A DNA stretch of 64,000 nucleotides from Prochlorococcus sp. AG-409-D14. Lineage in GTDB: Bacteria > Cyanobacteriota > Cyanobacteriia > PCC-6307 > Cyanobiaceae. Shown piece after piece: positions 18,720 through 26,341 of the stretch (positions are counted from its first letter, which is position 1; each line of letters opens with the position of its first letter). The notes below the pieces were generated by a model. That model saw nothing but the letters and a program-made list of their open reading frames with translations. It did no database searches and was not told the DNA's origin. The position numbers were made by a program, and so were the translations under genes. The stretch is taken from the NCBI GenBank assembly GCA_003215895.1, contig QCJR01000002.1, positions 94,900 to 158,899 of the forward strand, written 5' to 3'.

Positions 18720-18866
18720 TTAAACAAAACCAGGGATGATTTGACCTGTAGTTGAGTATGCACCAACTAAAGCAATACAACCAAATAGCGCTGCGTAGCC
18801 GTTAAGTCTTTCTGCTGTTACTTTCTCATGGTCAATATTTCTTTTATTGTTGTTTTGAATCGTCAT
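18720..18866 (-). CDS. hli: high-light-inducible protein (Hli/HLIP), distal copy
   Basis: A 48-residue one-helix chlorophyll-binding protein that protects photosystems or chlorophyll-synthesis enzymes in excess light. The helix carries AERLNGYAALFGCIALVGAY, matching the ExxNGxxAM/LxG chlorophyll-binding motif, and the tail is STTGQIIPGFV, the conserved Hli end. Its ATG overlaps the stop of the middle hli gene (TGATG), so translation is probably coupled. Of the three copies it has the longest polar N-terminus (about 20 residues). Confidence 0.92.
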   Translation of the reverse strand: MTIQNNNKRNIDHEKVTAERLNGYAALFGCIALVGAYSTTGQIIPGFV

Positions 18867-18985
18867 CACACAACTCCAGGGATAAGTTGTCCAGTAGTTA
18901 GATAGACACCGGTTAGAAGTACGAAAGCCATCATTGCTGGCCTACCAATACTTCGTTCAAGAATTATCTTGTTAGAAGATTGCAT
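18866..18985 (-). CDS. hli: high-light-inducible protein (Hli/HLIP), middle copy
   Basis: A 39-residue Hli protein. The helix motif ERSIGRPAMMAFVLLTGVY has the family's Glu and Arg (E-x-x-x-G-R-x-A-M), the residues that bind chlorophyll and pair across helices in the light-harvesting superfamily. The end TTGQLIPGVV is the Hli C-terminus. Nine bases separate it from the proximal copy, and its stop codon overlaps the start of the distal copy by one base. It is the only copy of the three with the Arg of the motif. Confidence 0.9.
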   Translation of the reverse strand: MQSSNKIILERSIGRPAMMAFVLLTGVYLTTGQLIPGVV

Positions 18986-18994
18986 AAATAAAAA

Positions 18995-19102
18995 TTAGAA
19001 GATACCAGGAATTATTTGTCCCGTTGTTGCGTATGCACCAAATGCTGCAACAAAGCCAAGCATTGCTGCCCATCCGTTAAACTTTTCTGCTTCAGGAGTC
19101 AT
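18995..19102 (-). CDS. hli: high-light-inducible protein (Hli/HLIP), promoter-proximal copy
   Basis: At 35 residues this is close to the smallest size for the family. MTPEAEKFNGWAAMLGFVAAF contains the E-x-x-N-G-x-x-A-M-x-G-F motif, and the tail TTGQIIPGIF is typical. Trp replaces the usual Arg after the glycine, a change common in cyanobacterial Hli proteins. It is the first gene of the cluster. An HLR1-type repeat lies 17 bases before its ATG, which suggests light-dependent control by an RpaB-like response regulator. Confidence 0.92.
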   Translation of the reverse strand: MTPEAEKFNGWAAMLGFVAAFGAYATTGQIIPGIF

Positions 19103-19118
19103 TTAAGTGTTGAAATAT

Positions 19119-19136
19119 TGTGTAACAGAATGTAAC
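19119..19136 (-). promoter_or_regulatory. HLR1-type direct repeat upstream of hli cluster
   Basis: On the - strand the sequence reads GTTACATTCTGTTACACA: two GTTACA half-sites with a 10-base period. It fits the published HLR1 consensus (G/T)TTACA(T/A)(T/A)NN(G/T)TTACA(T/A)(T/A) at all but one position (C for T/A). HLR1 is bound by the OmpR-family regulator RpaB at light-responsive genes. The short distance to the ATG suggests overlap with the core promoter, the arrangement used for repression in low light; this is inference. Confidence 0.75.
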
Positions 19137-19294
19137 GGGTTCGCAGTCCCGGTTGATGGTGGACAACCGAACATACTTTTAAAAACAATCAAATACATAG
19201 ATAATTCTATAAAAAAAAACGAAACTTGAATCCACAGCTTTCTTTGAACCACTTATTAAATTCCTATAATAAAAAGATTAAATGAAAAAAGAAT

Positions 19295-19555
19295 TTGTAC
19301 GACCCCTCGATTGGGCAAGAATCACTCACTGCCGTTGATGTAGTAGGCGTACTTGTCGGACATGTCCTTTTTGGCGTAGCCGCCACACTTTTAATTGATT
19401 GGAGTTGGATTCCCTTAAGTCCTCAACAGAGAGAGAGTGGTCGCTCTCTCAAAGAAATCAAAAGAAGCTGGGGTTGGGATGAAAAACCTGATAATAAGGA
19501 TGAGTCTCTAAGCCCAGAAGATAAAAAATCCTCAGTTGAAGAAAATAACGAATAA
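19295..19555 (+). CDS. small hypothetical membrane-associated protein (86 aa)
   Basis: An 86-residue protein with one hydrophobic segment (VDVVGVLVGHVLFGVAATLLIDW, about 14-36), then a charged Ser/Glu-rich tail with RSWGWDEKPDN. A stop codon lies four codons upstream of the TTG start, and no ATG precedes the conserved-looking part, so TTG is the best start. The tail is acidic and probably disordered. It is divergent from the hli cluster, so the 190-base gap probably holds promoters for both. Function unknown. Confidence 0.65.
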   Translation: MYDPSIGQESLTAVDVVGVLVGHVLFGVAATLLIDWSWIPLSPQQRESGRSLKEIKRSWGWDEKPDNKDESLSPEDKKSSVEENNE

Positions 19556-19856
19556 TTTTTTAATTGCTAAAAAGGTCAAATAATTTGCAGAGATGTGTAA
19601 CATGTAGTCTGACACTTTTTGAAAAATATATTAAAAATAAATAGCAAAAGTTTTAACATAGGGAATGCTTTTGCTGATAGCTATTTCTTATCTGATCTTG
19701 GCTATCAAAAAATAATAACCTTCGATACAATGCAAATAGGAATTATTTATTGGAAAGTAATTTATCTGTTTTTATTGCTCATAAGAATCGTCATAGATAG
19801 CTATAAATAATTGTATTTCTTAAAAATATTTTTAATTAGTTTATTATTATTTTTAA
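19556..19856. other. AT-rich gap without a convincing gene
   Basis: About 300 bases, strongly AT-rich. An open frame of 63 codons at 19619-19810 begins with TTG and is dominated by Ile, Lys, Asn, Phe and Tyr, the expected result of chance in such DNA. I see no terminator, RNA fold or binding site I can defend. Confidence 0.55.
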
Positions 19857-20561
19857 TTGACTAAAATAAGTCAAAAACAGAGTTTTATGCTTACCAACGA
19901 AATGGGAATATCAGATTGCACCCATTTATTTAAGTCTGCCTATGAAAATCGCTACACATGGGAGTCAGATTTTTCAGGTTATGAAGGTAGATGCTCTTGG
20001 ACAGATGGCGAAAGAGAAATAAAAGGAAGCTTTTGCTTAGGAGAAGATTTCAAAGCCACTGTGAAAGAAATAGATGACGAAGAAATACACAAATCCATTT
20101 CTTCACAACTTTGGGAAGTTGCTATTCATCGAGTAAGAAGATCATTTGAACAAACTCATGGTAAAAATACTTTTACTTTTGGAGATACAAATGAAATTGG
20201 CTTGGAAATTATAGTTGGAGGAAAAAATGAAGGTGACAGATATAGAGTTAAAAACGATATTATTACGATGGTTTATAGACATATTCATGGAAATCTAATA
20301 ATTATCCTCACTCATGATGTGATTCATACTGGTAATGGATACTTAAGCAAGAGTTATTCCAGCCAATATCTTGATCCAATTTCAAAAAAAGATTTAAAAG
20401 GAAAAAGCATTTATAAAGATTCTTTTATACCTTTATTCAAAGATGGACCTTGGGTTTTATCTTCTAGGTCTATACATCAAGAATCATCAGAAGGTTCAAT
20501 AATAAATAAAGAAGTGTTTTCTTTTTCGGAGTTAAAAAGTCTTAGTCATAAGAAAGGTTAG
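19857..20561 (+). CDS. DUF3386 family protein
   Basis: A 234-residue protein of the cyanobacterial DUF3386 family, of unknown function. The family-typical start LFKSAYENRYTWESDFSGYEGRCSWTDGE is at residues ~22-50, followed by regular amphipathic strands that suggest a lipocalin- or LolA-like beta sheet. HTGNGYLSKSYSSQYLDP is near residue 160. The start is TTG at 19857, with an ATG ten codons later as the alternative. No signal peptide is visible, so it is probably cytoplasmic. Isolated, with AT-rich flanks. Confidence 0.82.
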   Translation: MTKISQKQSFMLTNEMGISDCTHLFKSAYENRYTWESDFSGYEGRCSWTDGEREIKGSFCLGEDFKATVKEIDDEEIHKSISSQLWEVAIHRVRRSFEQTHGKNTFTFGDTNEIGLEIIVGGKNEGDRYRVKNDIITMVYRHIHGNLIIILTHDVIHTGNGYLSKSYSSQYLDPISKKDLKGKSIYKDSFIPLFKDGPWVLSSRSIHQESSEGSIINKEVFSFSELKSLSHKKG

Positions 20562-20680
20562 CCTACTAAATCTAATAGATAATGATAATTAATATAAGAA
20601 CATCTGCCTAGATAAAAACCGAGATTTATAAATTAACAATTTTCGATTATGAATTAATCTTAAGGACAGGAGGTTTACAA

Positions 20681-21226
20681 ATGCTTCTTCATTTTGTCCC
20701 TATTCGTGTTTTTCGTGAGACACCACAAGTATCATTTGTTGATGCAGGCATAAATGGATCAAATGGCGCTGATGTTGTAATCCATCACAAAAATGCAATA
20801 TCACCTCCCGATGATGGAAATTTTGAGCAGTACTACATTCATAAACATCAAGTTGATTTCAATTTAGTGATTGAAGGTAGTCGGAAATTCACTCTTATCA
20901 ATCCTAAATGGGATGAGCCGCACCATGTGATTTTTTTGAATAGAGAAATGTCTGCACTTTGAATACCAATTGGAACTTACCACCGATCAAAATCAGGGCA
21001 AGAAGGTAGTATCGTTTTGAATCAAGCAACTAGAGATAATGCATTTGATCAAACAAAAGAATTTTTACCTGTTAGCTTAAGATCAAACAAACAATCAAGA
21101 AATGCTAGACAGGTTCTTCCTATTTACTGGATTTGGGAAGAAGAAAGAATTAAAAAAGTAAAACTTGATTGCAAAAGTTTCTTTAAAAACAACAACTTAA
21201 AATCAATAATATCTGCGAACAAATAA
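20681..21226 (+). pseudogene. cupin-like protein gene interrupted by an in-frame TGA
   Basis: One reading frame of 182 codons is broken by a single TGA at 20960-20962. The first 93 residues (VPIRVFRETPQVSFVD..., then YYIHKHQVDFNLVIEGSRKFTLINP) resemble a cupin, with histidines in HKH and further on HHVIF. After the TGA the same frame continues with IPIGTYHRSKSGQEGSIVLNQ, a cupin-like block with a further His, and ends at 21226. A perfect AGGAGG ribosome site lies 7 bases before the ATG. The gene therefore looks recently inactivated, or the stop is a sequencing error, or it is read through. Function of the intact form is unknown. Confidence 0.75.
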
Positions 21227-21387
21227 AAACAATAATTCGATATCTATTAGAAAATAACAAATCTATTATTTTAATGAAGCAAGATTAGAAAAACTAGTAG
21301 TAACTATTCATACGATATTGATGCTAAAAGCATATATTTAATAAATCATCATGCAGATAACATAAATGTATTTAACTAGTGATAAAA

Positions 21388-21504
21388 TTATTCATTAGAT
21401 TTTGTTAAGAGCTGCTGTTTTAATTGTTTTAAAGTCCTTTTATTAGTTTTAGGCAAATCAGCCTTACTTGAATTAGGAATGCTGAATTGAGTTAGTAATT
21501 TCAT
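21388..21504 (-). CDS. possible small basic peptide (38 aa)
   Basis: A 38-codon frame, MKLLTQFSIPNSSKADLPK then KRTLKQLKQQLLTKSNE, basic and soluble, with a helix-prone C-terminus. Composition is less biased than chance frames nearby. There is no ribosome site, terminator or family match, so it is only a candidate. Confidence 0.3.
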   Translation of the reverse strand: MKLLTQFSIPNSSKADLPKTNKRTLKQLKQQLLTKSNE

Positions 21505-21546
21505 AGCAATTATGAGAAATTAAAAATATTCAAAACTTATAAATAT

Positions 21547-21636
21547 CTAATCATTATCAACTTGAAACTCTTTCAATGAGTCTCCGTAATAACTCATGGC
21601 CAATTGAAGTAAAACCCAATTCACAGCTCTAAACAT
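21547..21636 (-). CDS. possible 29-aa peptide
   Basis: A 29-codon frame with product MFRAVNWVLLQLAMSYYGDS followed by LKEFQVDND. It starts at ATG and ends with TAG. The amphipathic first half and acidic end look like a short structured peptide and not translation of AT-rich noise. It is very short and could easily be chance; no ribosome site was found. The rest of the 21227-21857 interval holds nothing I can support. Confidence 0.28.
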   Translation of the reverse strand: MFRAVNWVLLQLAMSYYGDSLKEFQVDND

Positions 21637-21857
21637 TCTGACCTCGAAATGAATTCAACTTAAAGATGGCTTATGTATCAAAGATTTGCTATGAGTAATT
21701 ATTATTTTTAAAGGATTCAAAAAAAATCGGTTACTAATTAAAAATCAAATTAGTCGACAACCTAGGTTCTCAGTGACAAGTAACGATAAGTAATTATTCA
21801 TAGCTTTTGTGCATTTGAAATATAAACTTTGCACATAAAGCAACAGAAAGGAATTAC

Positions 21858-22052
21858 ATGGTTTTCCTATCGAATCCTCAGGTTTGGCACTTGCCCGGCA
21901 CATGGTCTGAGCAGCCTATTGATGGGCCTTACCTAGGAATGAACTCAGGTCAATTAAGTTGGGTGGCTGCGTCAATTTTGCTAACTTTTTTGATTGCTTT
22001 ATGTGTTTACATCATTGAGATGAGACGCTCAAAGCGTAAAAGAAGTTCTTAG
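21858..22052 (+). CDS. small single-helix membrane protein (64 aa)
   Basis: A 64-residue protein with a polar N-terminal half rich in Trp, Pro and Gly (MVFLSNPQVWHLPGTWSEQP), one membrane helix (WVAASILLTFLIALCVYIIEM, about 35-55) and a basic tail MRRSKRKRSS. The basic tail predicts a cytoplasmic C-terminus with the Trp-rich part outside or in the lumen. GAAAGG lies about 8 bases before the ATG. No family is recognised; such proteins are typical accessory photosystem or respiratory subunits, but that is only analogy. Confidence 0.65.
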   Translation: MVFLSNPQVWHLPGTWSEQPIDGPYLGMNSGQLSWVAASILLTFLIALCVYIIEMRRSKRKRSS

Positions 22053-22097
22053 AATATTTAAAATAATAGAGTTGACTCACTAGTCAAGTAATATTTC

Positions 22098-22421
22098 ATG
22101 ACATATTTTATTTTATATTTTTCTGGTATAGGCTTAATTTGGTGGGTTTATCGTGTTGGATGGATTGAAGTTTTAAAGACCATTCTCAGTGTTTTAATTC
22201 CTTCTTTCTTAATTATTCTTTTTAATGTCAAAGCAGGTCGACTCATATTCAAAAACCCTGCGGTTGGAATAATTAGTGTTCTTCCAACCGCCATTTTTAT
22301 TTATCGAGGATCAAAGCCTCTCGTATTTGGAATTAACAGTTGGATAGATAGGAAAAGAAACGAATTTGTTAAATCAGAAGAAGTTGTAGAAGCCGAAGTG
22401 GTTTCTAAAGAAGAGGCATAG
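22098..22421 (+). CDS. hypothetical membrane protein (107 aa)
   Basis: Three hydrophobic segments (about 3-20, 26-43 and 55-68) precede a soluble, acidic tail with EEVVEAEVVSKEEA, a low-complexity ending of repeated Val-Glu/Ala-Glu. The gene lies 45 bases behind the previous small membrane protein gene on the same strand, so the two may form a unit. No family recognised. Confidence 0.65.
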   Translation: MTYFILYFSGIGLIWWVYRVGWIEVLKTILSVLIPSFLIILFNVKAGRLIFKNPAVGIISVLPTAIFIYRGSKPLVFGINSWIDRKRNEFVKSEEVVEAEVVSKEEA

Positions 22422-22627
22422 ATTTTCATTTTCAACAAAGTAGTCACAGAAAGATATTTGAAGGTCCAAAAACTCTCAGCCCCTTTATATGGACCTCTTC
22501 TACCTTCAAGAAAAGCCGATTAAATTTTGAATTTCAAAAAAATCTGGACTTTCTTTATTCTTTTATTAGTTATATTTGTTGATCGCATTGAATAAATGGC
22601 AATAATAAAGTGATTAATAATTTAACC

Positions 22628-22780
22628 ATGACAGATAACGAGCCAAAGTGGGATTACACCACTAAAGAAGGAAATTTTGCTGCAGGAGCGGCGGTTGTTG
22701 GAGGGAATTTACTAGTTCTTATTATTTACATCTTATATAGAACAGTTCCTTCGGTTCACCATTTCATTATCGGGCGATAA
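22628..22780 (+). CDS. small single-helix membrane protein (50 aa)
   Basis: A 50-residue protein: a polar start MTDNEPKWDYTTKEGNFAAG, then a hydrophobic helix (AAVVGGNLLVLIIYILY, about 21-37) and the end RTVPSVHHFIIGR. The ATG, clean composition and recognisable topology make a real gene likely. The polar start with Trp and the single helix are reminiscent of small photosystem or NDH subunits, but I cannot assign one. It converges on another small membrane protein gene. Confidence 0.65.
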   Translation: MTDNEPKWDYTTKEGNFAAGAAVVGGNLLVLIIYILYRTVPSVHHFIIGR

Positions 22781-22831
22781 CTAAAAAGTCACCGGAAGAT
22801 AGACTTTAATTTTTGGTCAACAGAATTCTCA

Positions 22832-23035
22832 CTATCGATGGTTAGCTGTTGCTTGCGACCAAATCAAAGCCAATAAAAAAGCCATTCCAATTAGAGGGAG
22901 AAGAGTTTTAATCAAACCAACTAAAACCAATACTCCAACCCCGGCAGAACTATGAATTGCCCATTTAGGGACATATCGACCTACTCTGCTCACTTTTTTA
23001 CTTGAAGGGTAAATCACTACTTGATCAATAGCCAT
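22832..23035 (-). CDS. small membrane protein (67 aa)
   Basis: Starts MAIDQVVIYPSSKKVSRVGR, a soluble basic N-terminal third. Then come two closely spaced hydrophobic stretches (SSAGVGVLVLVGLIKTLL and LIGMAFLLALIW), which may be one long or two short helices. The sequence around RYVPKWAIHSSAGVGVL is not low-complexity, so it is likely a real gene. No family recognised. It is convergent with the 50-aa membrane protein gene about 50 bases away. Confidence 0.62.
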   Translation of the reverse strand: MAIDQVVIYPSSKKVSRVGRYVPKWAIHSSAGVGVLVLVGLIKTLLPLIGMAFLLALIWSQATANHR

Positions 23036-23165
23036 TATTAACTAAAAAGTAATCTGTTTCCATACACAATAAAATCAATCAAGAGGAAGACAAGCACTTA
23101 ATGGATACTGATATCATGAGAATTTGTTGCCAGACATATTCTTATATCAAAGGTTGATGATGCAT

Positions 23166-23350
23166 CTATGTATTTTGAGTTTCTTCAAATAATCCCAAAA
23201 AAGTCCATGCTATTAATGAAATGAGTCCTAGTGCCAAGGATATGATGGCAAAAAAAAATTTCCTAAAAAAAGAATTGCAAAAGCTATTGTTATTAAAATC
23301 AAAGAAAAAATTAAATAAATATTGGGAGAGATTTTCTTTAAAGACTCCAT
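23166..23350 (-). pseudogene. small membrane protein gene split by a 9-base homopolymer
   Basis: Two partial frames abut at a run of nine T on the - strand (23250-23258). The upstream frame starts at ATG 23350 and reads MESLKKISPNIYLIFSLILI..., ending LFLGNFF. It then shifts into PSYPWH and stops. Adding one T, or removing two, joins it to the next frame, AIISLALGLISLIAWTFLGL then FEETQNT with its stop at 23166, giving a coherent two-helix protein of about 60 residues. A frame that starts six bases earlier (MNYGVF...) is Phe/Asn-rich before the run and is not credible there. The gene is either mutated, misread in sequencing or expressed by slippage. Confidence 0.65.
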
Positions 23351-23374
23351 AATTCACCTATTAAAAATTGTTTA

Positions 23375-23542
23375 TTAAAAGGGCAACTCAGATTTTACCC
23401 ATAAGACAGAACTAACTTTCATAATTAACCACATAACCAAAGCCCCCTCAAAGAAGCCAAACCAATAAAGGGCATAATTAGATATCCCCAATTCTTTTTG
23501 AGCACGTTCAACAAATGATTTATGCCATTTAATCAACTTCAC
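23375..23542 (-). CDS. small membrane protein (55 aa)
   Basis: A 55-residue frame starting at a GTG (or a TTG two codons later): an N-terminal basic helix KLIKWHKSFVERAQKELGIS, then a hydrophobic segment NYALYWFGFFEGALVMWLIM and the tail KVSSVLWVKSELPF. Amphipathic and membrane parts are well defined and the composition is not chance-like. There is no ATG in this frame. It precedes the split small membrane protein gene on the same strand by 24 bases, so the two may be co-transcribed. Function unknown. Confidence 0.58.
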   Translation of the reverse strand: MKLIKWHKSFVERAQKELGISNYALYWFGFFEGALVMWLIMKVSSVLWVKSELPF

Positions 23543-23949
23543 AATTCATCTTTGTACACAAAATTATTATAGTTAAATGCTGCAAATAACAAATTTTTAA
23601 AATAATTGAATTTCTTATTCTTATAAGAGATTTTCACACCCTGCAGATCTAAGACTAACGACCTAAAGACAACCATAATCTTATTCGTCTTATAGTTATA
23701 ACTACAAAAATGAGTCATTTAAAATTTATAAAAATCTGACTCAAGCAGTTCAAATAATTTGACAATCTTTTATAGGTATGAAAATAATATTATCTTAGCC
23801 TAAAAACATGGATAAATTGAAATGGATTACATTCTTAAAAGCAATAGATTATCTTGAATAATTTAATCCCCTGTAAGTGAACTTTATTCGAGACTTTAAA
23901 ACAGAATTACAATACACAAATGATCTTCCATTGAAATACATATTGACCA

Positions 23950-24056
23950 TGGCCTTGACTCCTTGAAAGTGCTCAAGTCCCCGTCCTGTAGCTTGAGTCG
24001 AACTGCGGTCTACATAGGCAGATCGAACGATTGAGTAACAACCACTACATTCTTTT
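23950..24056 (+). ncRNA. candidate structured small RNA
   Basis: In a ~600-base gene-free gap this ~105-base stretch is clearly GC-richer than its surroundings. Two adjacent hairpins are visible. The first has CTCAAG/CTTGAG arms at 23972-23977 and 23992-23997. The second is TCGA-A-CTGC / GCAG-A-TCGA (23998-24026), eight pairs with one A-A mismatch and an 11-base loop. A T-rich stretch (TCTTTTTATA) follows. In AT-rich genomes such islands usually mark functional RNA. The strand is uncertain, and it matches no RNA family I can name. Confidence 0.45.
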
Positions 24057-24146
24057 TATAGTATTTTATACTTAAAAAAGTCAATAGTGACGCTTTTGTC
24101 TCTATCTGTTTTTCTACGTCACAAGAATAATTACGTTTTAATTAAC

Positions 24147-26063
24147 TCACTCAGACAGCTCACTTAGCTCAATCCATCTATCCTCATACTCTTGAATAGT
24201 TTCAATAAGCTCGGCTAACTGATGACTTATTTCACTAATATCTTCATCACTATCAGTTATTTTTTTTTCTAAAAATTTTTTCTGTTTGTCTAACATAGGT
24301 AACTTCAGATCTAGTTCTTTTAATTCTCTTGCTTCTTTAAAACTCAATTTTTTTGTCTTAGTTTTTAAATTTGATTTTATTTCTCCTCCAAGCTTGTTTT
24401 TTGAATCATTAACTCTCTTATCTCTTTTTTTTGTTTCATTATTTCGCTCTTCTAATATTTTTTGTTCTAGAAATCGAGAATAATTACCTTCATATCTTCG
24501 TAAGTGACCATTTTCAAAATTAAAAATTCGATCAATAGTTCGATCCAGAAAATATCTATCATGCGATACGACTACAACACAACCTTTGAAGTCCTCAAGA
24601 AAGTCTTCTAACACGCTTAGTGTTTGTATATCTAAATCATTTGTAGGCTCATCAAGCAACAATACGTTGGGAGCTTGTATGAGCATTTTACAAAGAGCAA
24701 GTCTTCTTTTTTCTCCTCCTGAAAGTTTAAGTAGAGGACTATGTTGCTGGCTGGGTGGAAACAGGAATTTTTCTAAAAGTTGTGATGCGGTAATTTGTTT
24801 ACCTCCATGATCAATTCGTAATGCAGCTTCCTCCACGAATTCAATAACTTTGCGATTTAGACCATTCCCTTGATTTAAATCATTTGTATGTTGATCGAGA
24901 TAGCCAATATGAACAGTTTCTCCTAATTTTATTTCCCCACTAGTAGGCAATCTTTTGCCTGCAATTAGATCTAAAAGAGTCGATTTGCCACTTCCATTTG
25001 AACCAATAATACCTACTCGATCCTCTGGACTAAAGCTATAAGTGAAATCATGTAAAAGATCCAAATTATTCTCTTTATCATTTAAAGAGAGTCCTACACC
25101 TTCAGCTTCAATTACCATTTTCCCAATTCTTCTATTCAATGAATTCATTTCTAATTTAGCTTTGACATGATTTTTAGGTTTCGCTTGCATTTCAGCAATC
25201 CTTTGAATACGAGCTTTTTGTTTTGTACTTCTTGCTTTAGGACCTTGTCTTAACCAAGCTAATTCTTTTCTCAGAACACCCTGAAATTTTTTCTTTGTAG
25301 ATACCTCTGATTGTTCTTGTTCAACTTTTTGTTGAAGAAATTGACGATAACTTCCCGAGTACTTACGAGCTTCTCCATTATTGATTTCGACCATCCGAGT
25401 AGTAATACGATCAAGAACATATCTATCGTGAGTAATCAATACAAGAGCGCCCTCATAATGGTCTAACCAATTTTGAAGCCATTCCACTGCAGATGCATCG
25501 AGGTGATTGGTAGGTTCATCAAGAAGTAAAACATCTGGTTTAGAGACCAGTGCAGCGGCAAGTCCCACTCTTTTCCGGTAACCACCTGAAAGATCTTTTA
25601 CAGGCTTATCTAAATCTTTTATACCTAGTCTTCTTAAAACATCTTGGCATTGTTGTTCTAAATTCCATGCCCCAGCTGCATCCATAAGTTCACTCGTCTG
25701 ACCCAGCTTTTTCAAAAGGTCTTCATCTTCTGGACTTTGAGCGATTTTTCTACTTAGCTTACTGAAATTAAGTAATAATTTTCTTTTTTCACCACATCCT
25801 TGAAGAACTTCTTCCAAAATACTTTTTTCACTGTCGTAACTTGTCTCTTGCCCTACTAAAGATATTCGCAAAGATGATATACATCTCCTTTCTCCCTCCA
25901 TCAATGGTTCAATGCCTGCAAGAACTCTCAAAAGTGTTGACTTGCCCGATCCATTTGGACCAATCAAACCAAGTCTCTCCCTTTTATTTATATGAAGATC
26001 TAAGTTTTTAAAAAGATTTTTTATTCCGAAATCTGTTGAAGCATTAATAAGACTAATCAACAC
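24147..26063 (-). CDS. ABC-F family ATPase (Uup/EttA-like)
   Basis: A soluble protein with two ATP-binding cassettes and no membrane part, of the ABC-F type that acts on ribosomes. Walker A motifs GPNGSGKST (about residue 37) and GSNGSGKST (about 358) and signatures LSGGYRKRVGLA and LSGGEKRRLAL are intact, as are the LLLDEPTNHLD and LLLDEPTNDLD Walker B boxes. A linker of about 80 residues with lysine-rich helices lies between the cassettes. The C-terminal ~80 residues are charged and coiled-coil-like, as in Uup. The start is GTG at 26063. It is isolated, with large gaps on both sides. Confidence 0.93.
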   Translation of the reverse strand: MLISLINASTDFGIKNLFKNLDLHINKRERLGLIGPNGSGKSTLLRVLAGIEPLMEGERRCISSLRISLVGQETSYDSEKSILEEVLQGCGEKRKLLLNFSKLSRKIAQSPEDEDLLKKLGQTSELMDAAGAWNLEQQCQDVLRRLGIKDLDKPVKDLSGGYRKRVGLAAALVSKPDVLLLDEPTNHLDASAVEWLQNWLDHYEGALVLITHDRYVLDRITTRMVEINNGEARKYSGSYRQFLQQKVEQEQSEVSTKKKFQGVLRKELAWLRQGPKARSTKQKARIQRIAEMQAKPKNHVKAKLEMNSLNRRIGKMVIEAEGVGLSLNDKENNLDLLHDFTYSFSPEDRVGIIGSNGSGKSTLLDLIAGKRLPTSGEIKLGETVHIGYLDQHTNDLNQGNGLNRKVIEFVEEAALRIDHGGKQITASQLLEKFLFPPSQQHSPLLKLSGGEKRRLALCKMLIQAPNVLLLDEPTNDLDIQTLSVLEDFLEDFKGCVVVVSHDRYFLDRTIDRIFNFENGHLRRYEGNYSRFLEQKILEERNNETKKRDKRVNDSKNKLGGEIKSNLKTKTKKLSFKEARELKELDLKLPMLDKQKKFLEKKITDSDEDISEISHQLAELIETIQEYEDRWIELSELSE

Positions 26064-26341
26064 AGCTTACATCCTCACATCCATAACTAAAGCTCACTCA
26101 TAAATAATACCTTCTTACTCCTCTTGATCTTGTTCAACTTTAAACATGCTATTTATAAAAAAGGCTTTACGGAAAAATTTATTTAACAAGTTTTTAAGCA
26201 AAAAAGCAAATACATTCTATTGCAGCAATATCGTCAAATATAGAGTTGGGATGAGAAAGCAGAAGGCATAATAAAAAAACTTATCGAAAAAATTACAGTA
26301 CTGATCTACTCTTGAGCTGACCCTGCCTGAATCTTTTAAGC

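Noticed and set aside
19619..19810. Open frame of 63 codons starting with TTG
   Set aside because: Dominated by Ile, Lys, Asn, Phe and Tyr, no ribosome site and no motif; expected by chance in AT-rich DNA.
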